Shown: positions 13,522-23,686 of the stretch, one piece after another
Numbering within the stretch: the stretch's first letter is position 1
How the letters are laid out: each line of letters begins with the position of its first letter
Source of the DNA: Eutypa lata
Taxonomy: Eukaryota; Ascomycota; Sordariomycetes; Xylariales; Diatrypaceae
DNA: 64,000 nucleotides
Reading direction: 5' to 3'
Assembly: GCA_022661535.1 (NCBI GenBank)
Contig: JAKULF010000008.1
Coordinates: 1,860,001 to 1,924,000 of the forward strand
Translations under genes and position numbers: made by a program
Notes under the pieces: generated by a model
What the model saw: the letters and a program-made list of their open reading frames with translations, nothing else
The model's database searches: none
Told to the model about the DNA's origin: nothing

Positions 13522-16250
13522 TCACGCCTAAAGCAAGCTTGGTTAATCATTATGCCGATACCGACTTATTGACATATGCAAGAGTTGATCAAGTGATAAA
13601 TAAACTAACCGACTTGCGTTTCTTCTTGTTCTAGAATCGCAAAAATCAATTGCATTAGCCAATAGATCCCATAATCTACACAAGGAATGACCTTGGAGAC
13701 ACTTACAACGGGAACCTGCGGCATCTTTGATAATATCAGCAACTATATTGACTTAAAGTATAACTGATTTAAGCAAGAGACTGAACCTTACATTGTCACC
13801 GTCGTCGTCGTCATCGACCACCTCCCCCTCCTCGTTGTCGGTGTCACCCAACTCCTTAAATAGTTTAGCAATTGCCATAGTAATTAGCCTGGACAAGTGT
13901 GGCCGTGTAAGTAGAGTGTAGGTTCACTTACATCTCGCTCTTCAACCTAAAGTAAAGAGCTCGTGTCAGCGTTATACAGCTTACTAGTGACATTGTTCGT
14001 AATTAGCCTACCCCGAGCCTTTTAGCCAGCTCCTTCTAAAATAATTATTTGTTAGCTACTGTTACGGGCTGTATCTAATATCTCTATGTGATCGGTAAAA
14101 CATTATACTTTAGAGCCTTCTACTTACCGGGTTAATGCCGGCCTAAAAAGACACATGTTAGTTCAACGTCATCTACTAATTTTATGGAGAACACCCGCGA
14201 TGATGTCTTCAACAACACTATTAACTTACGGGAGCATCTATGCCCTCGTCCTCCTAAAACAGTTCTTAGTAAGACTATTTCCTTAGTGTTTGCGTTGTGT
14301 TCTAACCTGCTAACATGGGAGTTACTTGTATATTCACTTGTAAAGTATCGATGAGTACTAACCGCCATATAGCGCTCCATCATGGACTAGTGTATATGTT
14401 AATGCCTTCTCAGCTTATAGTTTGAAGTAATAATCAAACCTACACGGGCCTCTTCCATGGGTTTCTATACGGTAGGATGTTCATCAGTACCTGCTGGGAA
14501 AAGAAGGTAAGAAATGCTTGCTACCTCGTTCGATGGTGCGCTCTAAAAGCTGATTAATTTAATTATCACGAACATCAGTGGAATCTACTTACCGCCGCCT
14601 TCTTCGCGTGTTCCTATTTCACCAATGTTAATTTAGAATAAAACTTAAACATTATGCAAATGGTAGTATATTCTAACCGCGGCTTTCTTGGCATGCTCCT
14701 GCAACAAATTAGAACTTGTGACACGGAGATGAATAATGAATCACTTACTTGGAAGAGCTGATAATGGTGCTATGTTCTCATAACATTAACGAATACCGAA
14801 TAAAGGCCCTTATATCATGGTGAGACATACCAGGGCCTTCTCGAATTGACCCTATAAACGGCGTTACTAATGCTTATTATATACCAACAACTCGTAAACT
14901 CACCGCCGACTTTCCCAGCTCTTTTTATATCAAGTTAGTAAACGGAACATGTTGAAGGAATTTTCGAAGGAACTCACTTCCTTCATGGCTTCATGCCACT
15001 GATAATTCAAGTAAGTAACAACTATATAGTGCAGGGTAGAGAACAAACTTCTTTAGTCCCCTTCTATAAGATAGAAGTATGCACAGTTAGAGATTATCTC
15101 ACTAAGGCTGGGGTCATATGCTGCTGTACCTTGGGCTTCTTGGCCGGCGCTTCTTCCTCTTCTTGAGGCGGTATCTAATCATTGTCAATAATTATTCCCT
15201 ATATTCGAATAGTTTGACTGACGCCTCGTTTCTCTCCTGCCTGCATCGTCTGTATTAATCACAGAGGCTCTTCAGGTGCATAAATCCAGATAGGGCTTCA
15301 GCTTACGGCGGATTTCCCCCCCTTTAAGCGCATCAGTATGATGCTAAGGTTAGAACGTTATGTAACTTACTACAGACACACCCGACATGTTCGATGGCTT
15401 TCTCTGTAACCGGTTATCAACACTGTCTTTAAGACACAGCTGACAATACAACTTACGCTCTGTTGGATACAATTATGATCCGATAGCGCGTCAGTTCCCG
15501 GCAAATACATTGAGCATATTTGTCACGGCACCGATGAACCATAGGGTCAAGATAAGTATATTGTTGTTGTACGAAGGAGGAAAGAAGGAAGTCTAGCTAG
15601 GTGGCGCGTAGCGCCACTATATATACAGGAATCCGGTGTGGGCCCGTGCACTCCACTTGGTGCCGTGACAATATTCCGCACAATCACTTACGCCACCCGG
15701 AGCCTGTAGTTATATAGCGCATTGGTTAGTATTAGATATGAGAAATCTATCAGATCAATATGGGTAATACTCACGCGATAAAACCCTCGCGGCTATTTTA
15801 TCGGCATTAGACCCATCACAAGCGAACACTAGGGCATCACTTACGCCTGTAGGTACGTGTGGCTAGATATTCCATTAGGGCTATATAGGAATTCGCATCT
15901 AGTTGGGTAGCAACTCACACCGGCAGGACCTCGTGGCTAATAGTGTTTTAGCCTCATCGCGAATATACTAGCTCAAGCACTCACCATATAGCCCATGTTC
16001 TCCAAAGCATCTCATTAGTCTTAAATACAAATGATTGGCGGGGCTAGATATGTCGTGGATAATGTGACACTACAAGCAGGGGATGCGGTTCTTACAGTGC
16101 TTCCGGTACGTCGCTATAACTTTGTCAGCCTATAGTATATGACAAGCAAGCTATGGGTGTCTCACAGGAACGTTCGCGTTGCCCTGACCATGGTTAACTA
16201 GCTTTCCAGCGTCTAGTTAAAGGGAGACTTATACTTACGTTGGACGCCAT
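13522..16250 (-). CDS. Extremely intron-dense 'microexon' gene, about 30 exons, unknown protein of about 214 aa
   Basis: Not recognised. Start ATG is at 16248-16250. Proposed exons: 16239-16250, 16166-16183, 16096-16129, 15985-16010, 15919-15936, 15845-15862, 15775-15792, 15692-15703, 15457-15459, 15371-15403, 15307-15343, 15223-15236, 15130-15174, 14978-14998, 14904-14918, 14831-14851, 14749-14757, 14678-14698, 14593-14613, 14525-14542, 14444-14464, 14363-14386, 14230-14253, 14128-14142, 14012-14035, 13932-13946, 13792-13854, 13707-13724, 13610-13630, 13522-13527. Most are bounded by GTAAGT/GTGAGT/GTTAGT-type donors and YAG acceptors, and almost all are multiples of three in phase 0. Protein character: Gly/Pro N-terminus, a segment PPQEEEEAPAKKPK, two copies of EHAKKAA in adjacent exons, KELAKRLG, a Glu/Asp-rich stretch (21 aa exon) and a basic NKKKRKS near the end. 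No signal peptide; a nuclear protein is possible. Weak points: two very short introns (36 and 27 nt), GAG acceptors before exons 4 and 15, the 3-nt exon 9, and an ambiguous frame across exons 10-12. Confidence 0.6.
15521..15670 (-). mobile_element. 150-bp MITE, copy 1, inside an intron of the microexon gene
   Basis: Ends are perfect 12-bp terminal inverted repeats (TGTCACGGCACC / GGTGCCGTGACA), flanked by a 5-bp direct repeat ATATT at 15516-15520 and 15671-15675. The interior has a palindrome GTGGCGCGTAGCGCCAC (15601-15617). Its reverse complement aligns without gaps to 49688-49837 with 133 of 150 positions identical by manual count. There is no coding capacity, so it would depend on an autonomous element elsewhere. 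The host intron is about 230 bp; without element and duplicated site it would be about 77 bp, a normal size for this gene. Confidence 0.9.
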
Positions 16251-17490
16251 CGTCTACGCTATTAGTTAGTTACTAACCAATTCAACTGATATATATGGTT
16301 TCTTACGAAGAAAATAGTTGCTAGTCTTGAACTTTAATAATAATTAATATCATATTCCTTCTTTCCCGAGTCGTAAGCGACTTACAATGGTTGTTTAAAC
16401 CTAGGTAAACATTAGCAGACTAAAATAAAATGCCATTTGGCACCATTGAATGCCATCTCTTACAGAAAACGCGATGGGAAGGAAACCAGAGGAGAAAGTC
16501 AGTCCTAAATACGATATTAATAAGCTTATTCCGGATACTACACAATAAAACCCCAGCCATCTAACGTTAGGTAGGCTTACTTACGATTTTTCCGGGTACC
16601 TACAGAGTAAGAGAAGACATTCCAAGATTTAGTCATGATGTCGCGACTCAAATGGGTCGAACTCATCCTCTCTAAGGTATTAAGAAACGGGGCGTTGCCG
16701 TTAAGTGATACATGCTTTGCCCTGCGCTCAAGCATGGAAATCTCCATTCCTGCCACCGTTCTCTTTGTTCTTGGTAGCTAGCATCTCTCATTGGTACATG
16801 AATGTAAATTTATATGCATATATTCGGGCTTGACTGTATCCGTTCCTGACTTCTTATTTGTTTCGATCGTGCCTTAAGCATGTGCTTCATTGTAGGAGTC
16901 AGTTCTGTCTATATATATGTACCTATATACATAATGTACTAATGTTATAAAGATAAATAACCTTGCTAATTATTTACTTATCTACATAATCAATTTATCT
17001 GCTATTACTTCCTATATAGCTACCTAGGTATGTATTATCATCTGGGTCACCTATCTACGGGTCCTATGGTGATAGTTAGGTGGTGGTAGGTGTATGAGTG
17101 GGTTACTTCAAAATTACCTAGCGAAATGATCACTAATTCACTTGCATACCTGCTATCTACCTACCTAGTAGTTAGAAGCGGTGAATTTAGAATTTCTTGA
17201 GCAGCTTAGAAGGTTGAATGTTCATTTGTGCATTACATTGAACATGCATGAATAGCACCTAACCCCTATTCAATTTAACTTATCAAGTTTCGCAATCATT
17301 TGATCCCTAAAGCTTAAAGTCCCGTGTTTAATTTCGTGCAAACGTTAATACCGGAGATAACGTTTAGTTTTTGACTCTTGCTATCTAATGCATACTATAA
17401 ATTGAATCGTTTCCTCTTCATCTTATTCCACATCAAGCTTCCTCTTTTCGTCCTGCTTCATACCAATCATACCCCAACACTTTCCATAAT
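16251..17490. other. AT-rich intergenic region, no gene seen
   Basis: About 1.2 kb, strongly AT-rich, with TACCTA/TAGGTA motifs around 16910-17180. It separates the divergent microexon gene and 2EXR gene, so it should hold both promoters. No coding signal is seen. Confidence 0.5.
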
Positions 17491-18555
17491 ATGAATCATA
17501 TTCTATTGCATTCTCTTGATACTTTATCACATCTCACTGAGGCCCAGACAACACCTAGATCCCCAAACATTAAGGGACAGATCACAATGACCACCAATAA
17601 TCGCACATTTCCTTTATTCACGCAATTACCTAAGGAATTAAGGGACAAGGTATGGAAAGCTGCAATACGCCTACCAGTCCCAGGAGTGCACATATTCACC
17701 ATGGATACTACATTTGACGAGAAGAAAACGTCAGAGATAGGGGATCATTACGCCGTCGTTGGGGTTGACCATAAAAATTTCGAGTACTCCATGCTAGCTG
17801 CACCACGCTGCGGTAAATCTAATCCTAATGCTCGTTCATGGATTGAGTTAAATCCTTCTACATATCTGGTTGATAGTGGTCTCTTGACAGCATGCAAGGA
17901 ATCAAGGGAAGCAATGGATAAACACTTACAAGCTGTGGAATGGAATACAAGAGTTTACCAAAAAAGTGCTCTGGCCGATGATCTTGATGCTGCAGTTACC
18001 GCAAGCTTTATACAAGACGGTGAAAGGCGATTTTTCAGGGTCAAACCGCGCTCAGATCTCTTCATCATACAACCATGGGACTTCAGTACTTTCCAGTGGT
18101 ATTTTATTGCACATGATCTGCTTCTAATTGGCTCTTGGCAAAATGCCCAGATCGCATTGGAATACGATCCCACATGGGCCAACAAATTGCAAATGGGAGA
18201 TTCAAATTGCTTCTCTGAAGATGCTATTCGTTGCATCTCAAGGGCTGCTAGCAGCGGGGTATGCCGACAGGACAGCTTGTGGCTAGTTGACTATAGGATC
18301 CACCGGCGACCTGGTGCTCCACCGTCTTCTGGACTCAGTTTTCGGGGAGTCGGTTGCAGGTATATGGAGGTTGACCAGGACGATGCAAACTGGGACTGGA
18401 ATGTAGGCCCTGACAACGTCTTCCATTTCATTAATGGTATTGATTGTCTATATGATGATACGGACCTGTATTACCGGGAGGAACAATGCGATACACGACC
18501 TTGCCTCGTCGTTTTAGCTTGTGAGGCAGATGCCGCTTCAGTGTACGGAAGTTAA
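17491..18555 (+). CDS. 2EXR-domain protein, function unknown
   Basis: Single exon of 354 residues from the first ATG; an in-frame ATG at 17587 (MTTNNRTFPLF) may be the true start, giving 322 residues. The segment FPLFTQLPKELRDKVWKAAI, followed by a conserved LLTACKESREAM about 100 residues later, is the hallmark of the 2EXR/F-box-like family, which is greatly expanded in Pezizomycotina. Members are uncharacterised. No signal peptide or membrane segment. The frame is intact, so it is probably a live gene although it lies among relics. Confidence 0.75.
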   Translation: MNHILLHSLDTLSHLTEAQTTPRSPNIKGQITMTTNNRTFPLFTQLPKELRDKVWKAAIRLPVPGVHIFTMDTTFDEKKTSEIGDHYAVVGVDHKNFEYSMLAAPRCGKSNPNARSWIELNPSTYLVDSGLLTACKESREAMDKHLQAVEWNTRVYQKSALADDLDAAVTASFIQDGERRFFRVKPRSDLFIIQPWDFSTFQWYFIAHDLLLIGSWQNAQIALEYDPTWANKLQMGDSNCFSEDAIRCISRAASSGVCRQDSLWLVDYRIHRRPGAPPSSGLSFRGVGCRYMEVDQDDANWDWNVGPDNVFHFINGIDCLYDDTDLYYREEQCDTRPCLVVLACEADAASVYGS

Positions 18556-19137
18556 TTGACGACAAGTGCGATACAAGACACTGGAAACACGGGACGTTAT
18601 ATTTGCTGTCTACAGTACATATTCGATCGAATAGGAAATGAAGGACGGTAGGGTATGAGTCATACAGCAGAATCCGCGATATTATACTACTAGTACGTAG
18701 CAGTTAAAGATTTACTATTTGTGCAATGACCCACCCATTAGGTGTGTAACTGAAGCTATCGTGAGCTCTAAGTTAACAGACCTACGTACTTACTTTCTTA
18801 CTTATCCATTTATTCCTCCATTTATTTATTCATCTATTTCATTACTATTTCTTTGAAACTATTTATACACCTAGGTTAATCATTTCGATTCGCACTGAAA
18901 TACATACCAATCTATATCTAAGAATTGAACTAGAGCAAGTTCTAGTTCCGACCTCTTTCCATCGAGACTTCTACCATAAACACTTGCACCCTTCAAACTA
19001 TCCCCGGCCGTAGCCACCATCCTGAAATTGGATTCCTCACATATTCAAAAGAGAGAACCAATGGCCCAAAGTAAGGACCTCAAATCCCACTTGGATACCA
19101 TGGATTTCTCAAGCAGTCATCCAAAACCTCAACTTAT
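18556..19137. other. Intergenic, no gene seen
   Basis: AT-rich sequence with TTTATT/ATTTAT runs around 18790-18870. It should contain the 3' flank of the 2EXR gene. No coding signal was found. Confidence 0.5.
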
Positions 19138-19583
19138 TCAATAGCCGTAAGAGGTATTACAGCCCACCATCGTTATTATCGTTTGGGACTGTACCCTCCC
19201 ACTTACCTTTCTTGTAAGGTGAGTGAGGCTCCAGTTTTGTCGCCTTTCTCTTCTTCTTCCGCTGCCCAACAACTTCACCCCTAGCTTTCTTCGCTGGTTC
19301 TGTCTCGATGGCTTCTCCTGTGGGTTTCCAACCTGAGACATAAGACTTGAACCATGTGTCTATGGTCGTACGGAAGAAGTCACATCTTTTTTCCGTTAGT
19401 AGACCTTTAAAACATGACATTTTAAGCCTCCGTTTCATATTCTGGCATTCTGCCCAGACACCGTCCCAATTGATACTGTCATCCGGATTGATGTAGTTCT
19501 CAAGGCGGGGTGGCGGATTATGAGCGAGTTCATTGCGTCGAACATTAACCTTCAGTGCCTGGAGACCAGCACCATACTCTTAT
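19138..19583 (-). pseudogene. Orphan coding exon or relic, unknown Lys-rich protein
   Basis: An open minus-strand frame of about 147 codons runs from a point after an in-frame stop near 19586 to a stop near 19159. It has normal coding texture, including NPDDSINWDGVWAEC, LLTEKRCDFFRTTIDTWF and a basic nuclear-signal-like GQRKKKRKATK. No start Met lies at its upstream end. An acceptor-like ATAAG precedes it, but I could not find a preceding exon. It is probably the 3' exon of a truncated gene. Family not recognised. Confidence 0.35.
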
Positions 19584-19908
19584 AGTGTTATTGAATGGAA
19601 ACAGATATATACGAATGAATGCAATTATTTCTGGTTCGTGTTCTTCATTAACAACTAGCTCCAAGTTTTAGAGCATACCGCGTCGGGGTTTAATTAAAAA
19701 TGAACATTAGTAGGAGTACACTTAGAGTGTATGTTGGTAATTTCCAAGGAACGCTCCTGCCCCTATTAATGACAACGTCATCCCTTGCAATTTCCAATCT
19801 CCCACTTTAGCACAACATGTATCTCCTCGTTTAGACACTGGGCGTATGAGACATATATCCATATTGGAGGTTACAAGATTGTAATTGATATTATATATAT
19901 TGTGTTTC

Positions 19909-20030
19909 TACTTACCCATTATAGTCTATGGAGGTGTAGGCGTGGAGCCCCCTATCCTGGGATGGAAGCAAGCACGGGAGGCTAAGAAGTAGCAGGAGAA
20001 GGAGGAGAAGCAGAAGCGCAAGGCGTAAGT
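19909..20030 (+). pseudogene. Possible transposase C-terminus relic
   Basis: In one plus frame the sequence encodes a charged stretch, WKQAREAKK, then a stop codon (TAG), then QEKEEKQKRKA. Such Lys/Glu/Arg-rich tails are common at the C-termini of fungal DDE (pogo-type) transposases. The in-frame TAG could be a C-to-T mutation of CAG, as expected of repeat-induced point mutation. No upstream catalytic domain is visible, so the identification is weak. Confidence 0.2.
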
Positions 20031-20715
20031 ACTCAATGCTTTGATAAGAGAAATGTCTCCTCGAGTATACACTCGTATGGTCTTTGGCCTCTAGATAATA
20101 GTCAAGTGTCTCACATAGTACATATAGTTAGTAAAAGTTTTGTTAAATTAACCTAGCATAGATCCCCGTGGTGATCAGATTGATTTCTAAACACATGAGT
20201 TACAGGTAGGGGCCCCCTATTTACTAGATGCTTATTGTGTAGACTTATAAGCGGGAGAACCTATGTCGACAGCATGTCCTGTACCTTACATAGAGCTTCC
20301 TGATCTGAGTTTAGTAGAATGGGAGCAACTTAAACAACAATTACTTTATCAAAGACCCTGATTTATATCGCTTTATTTTTCGAAGAGCTAATCAGGGCCA
20401 CAACACTTGAAGGTCCACCGCAGATCGCCATTATGATATGAAGTATCAAGTTTATCGCTTTTCGCCCCTAAAAATTTTGTCTTCACTTCACTAGGACCTT
20501 TATAAGGATGTAGAGTGGGGTTGGTGTATAAAGGGGGGGGGTATATGCTTTCCAGATGGCTGCTTTTTCACTCGATCAGCACAACCTCAGGACGGCTTTT
20601 ATCTGCTTTGCTCTGAAAATCCCGGGACACGAAGACCTCTCCAATCACTCGAAAGCGGCTGTGGCCACTATCACGTAGGACCTATTCGACTCTTAGAGTT
20701 AGTAAAATACCACTC
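20031..20715. other. Intergenic, no gene seen
   Basis: About 0.7 kb of mixed sequence downstream of the HET relic. It includes a G8 run near 20529. No coding signal is supported. Confidence 0.45.
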
Positions 20716-22274
20716 TCAGTATGTTTCGGGGGCTTGCAGCACTGTTTGGAGAGTCTGGGCACACCAAAATGGCATAGCTAGAGACAAAGAGCTCTCAAGA
20801 CAGGCTAGGAAATGAAATAAAAGACTCTGAGAGCTTACCACCGGCAGTGGACGGTTCTGCAGCGTGTAAATTTGATCCCCCTTGTCTGATGCCCGGTATA
20901 CTACATGCACATGGTCGTTCTTAGTAATTGCGAAAACCATCCTTAGTCTTTCAAGTCTCTCAAGGCGTTCTTCTAACGCCGAAAGGGTCAGTTCCAGCTC
21001 TGGCTCATCTTCATCGGCCTCCGGATCGTCGGCAATAACGTTGTCGAGATAGGTTTTTATATGGTGTTTCAATGTACAGCCGCCAATTCTCCGATTACGA
21101 TTGTGCCCAATTCGCCAATCGAGTACTTTCGTCATCATTGGCGATGTGCTCACGACACATTTGATACAGTACTTGCATCGCTGACCGTAGATGTAGAGGT
21201 TCCTCTACCTCCACTGTCAAACCCGTCCACAGGCTGGCCACGATACACTCTCTGCTGCAGCTTTCCGAGTCAGGAATCTCGTCAGCGGGAAACTCTTCAA
21301 AGTCCTCTGTGTCTAAAAAAGTTGATATCGCATCATGGCGGTGGCCTTGTACTTGAAGAACATTTCCATGAACCCGATTTGGAGGTTTCAATAAGGAACA
21401 TTTCTCTGCCAGGGCCTCTATTATCCATGGCGGCGGCATGCATTGGAGGCTTGCCCAGTCAGGTACCCAAGAAGGCAAATCTCTCTCTCCTCGAGTACGA
21501 TGTGCAAGCAAGATCACATCCGTGCGGTCATGGTGTGCGATCATGGACCTTGCAGCATCAAGAAATACCTCCTCGACTGTCTGCGAGTAGTTCGGTGTCG
21601 GTATTAAGACGCGGCCCTCTTTGGCGAGGGATAGCAGCGCATGCAGCTTGTCACGCGGATCACGGGCCAGCGATCTCCGACTTGTGATGAGGAGAGAGAT
21701 CAGTCTCGTCTCTGTATCGGCCCTAAATCGGAAAAGGTCGCGATAGCGCATCGTCCGTAACGGCTTGATAATATTATGGGCATATTGGGCAGCTACCGAG
21801 TCCCCTAGCATATCCAACCTCTTCAGCAGCGTCCCCCAGTGAGTCCACCGCTGGCCGCAAATGACTATCGGACTCCGCGCCCGGCAGATCTCCTGAATGA
21901 TCCACGTACGTCTAAAGTAAGGCCGGCTGAAAAGCCGTATGACGGTGTCGCACGCGACCTCAATCTCTTCGGGTAGCTCTAGCTGCTCCCGCAACCTAGC
22001 CTCTAGATGCTCCTAGTGCCGCCATCGCAAGTTCCGAGTTGTCGCTCTCCGGGCCAATCCAGGCAAATACTGGCTGTGCCTTGGCATATATGGTATCCAT
22101 CATCCTTACCTGGCCACTCTTCTCCTCGTCATCTTTCTGATTAATGCACAGGTAATCAACCCAGATAAGCCGCTCCTTCATAAGCCATAGTTGGTCTAAG
22201 GCAGCGCACAGATTCTGCGGGACCTGAATCGTGCGGCCCTCTACTACTAGGTCCCGCTTGTCCGCCCTCATCAA
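20716..22274 (-). pseudogene. Broken HET-domain (heterokaryon incompatibility) gene
   Basis: Three minus-strand frames together resemble one HET protein. Frame one (about 22274-22010) has RTIQVPQNLCAALDQLW and LIWVDYLCINQKDDEEKS, the core HET motifs. It runs into a stop, while frame two (open from about 22015 to 21095) carries on with YFRRTWIIQEICRA, the conserved central motif, and RDPRDKLHALLSLA. Frame two stops at 21095, and a third overlapping frame (21153-20716) carries a diverged C-terminus. The usual N-terminal motif (ALSYVWG-like) is missing upstream of 22274, where an in-frame stop occurs. I see no introns that would repair these breaks. HET proteins trigger cell death after non-self fusion in intact form; this copy looks dead. 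Confidence 0.75.
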
Positions 22275-22371
22275 TGGCGATGGCCGGCTTTATACCCCGC
22301 GACACCACGCCCGCACTAGGCTGTATTCTCTCCACAATGGATGACGGGAGCCAGGCTCTTAGCATCATCAA

Positions 22372-23686
22372 AAACTACCAATTGTATAACAGTCTTGTTT
22401 CAGTGACAATCGTGAGCTTTGGACCCCATGTTACAAAAGTGGCTCTGAGTGTGAGGCGTAGTTGCAGATGAGGCAGTGTATGCAACGTGCGCCGATTAAT
22501 CACCAACCATTCGTTATAGCTGGAGATAATACTATTTGGTGCATTTTGGTTGGTCGGAGTCGAGGTCGTTATATTGCGATATTTACATGTTACAAGCCTT
22601 ATGCGAACATCCTGTATTCTCCGACGTCGGATGTAAAGAAGCAGCCCATTGATTTCTTCGTATATATTAAAAGGCGAGTAGTAAGTAGTAGGTACTATAT
22701 CAAATGCACATTTATTAATCCGCATCGGGTCAAAAAAGTTGTTGCATACGACTGGTGAGTCAAGGAACTTTGATATTATATTTTCTTGAAATTTCTGCTA
22801 TGTTGAATATAACAGAAACAAGGAAGATTTGTGGTTATTTAAGCATTGATCTTAGAGATGGAGATAGAGGAAGACTAGATGACGCTATACTAGATGCCTA
22901 AATTCAGGGACAACCTCTATCCGTAAACGCGAACTAAATCTCCTAATGTCAGACAGATCCAATGAAAACTAGCTCAGTTCCAGCGTGGCTATTCGCTAAC
23001 CCATTAGGAAGCTCTATTGGTCGCACTTATAACACACTTCAAGTATCGCTGATCTTCAATGAAGAGAGAGCCGCGTAAAGTACTGTAGCATATTTCGTCA
23101 AGCTGATGCGTGTCTGCGAGCAACTGATGGAGTTAACCACAGCGGTCCGTCCAAGTTGTGTAGTCTAAATGAAGGGAAGACGTTGAGTGAACATGCTTGA
23201 TTTGAATCTATCATACGTAAATCAGTGGTAGGTCAATACTGAACACGATGGTTGCAAGCAGCATCTAATTTCATCTCATCATCTAACTTCTTCTAACAGT
23301 GAAGAGCACAGCCGATATGCGGTAAAGATGTACAAGGAGAGAGGAAAGAAAACGAAGACCAAAACACTTCCCAACCGATATCGCTATGCCTCCTTCCCTT
23401 CCTTCCTCCCAGATCCACCTGAGAGAAAACCCAACCGACAACATGCCATTCGAAAGAAGGAAAAAAAAAAGGAAGAATATCCCAGCTGAGAGGACAGCAA
23501 GAGAAAGAAATGTATGTACATAAGTTGTTGTAAGCCTGGGACAGAAAAAACTCTAGTTCTTTCCGGAAACAGCTGGGGTATTCAAGAAAACATGCGGTAG
23601 GTAGTGAGGCGAAGAGGACCTTTCGGCACCTCTCGCTCACCCATCCAGATGCAGCGAGAGAGCGGGAAGTTTTTTGGTAGTCTAGC
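22372..23686. other. Intergenic between HET relic and AA11 gene, no gene seen
   Basis: About 1.3 kb. A polypurine/polypyrimidine-rich part (23320-23640) likely forms the 3' flank of the AA11 gene. Open frames are short and not splice-consistent. Confidence 0.5.

Noticed and set aside
14468..14524. A possible extra CAG microexon between the SAPSNE and KPMEEAR exons
   Set aside because: It would leave introns of only about 26 and 31 nt; a single 60-nt intron fits better.
15500..15680. Whether the MITE palindrome region could be a CRISPR-like or origin structure
   Set aside because: It is a single dispersed element with TIRs and target duplications; CRISPR arrays do not occur in fungal nuclear DNA.
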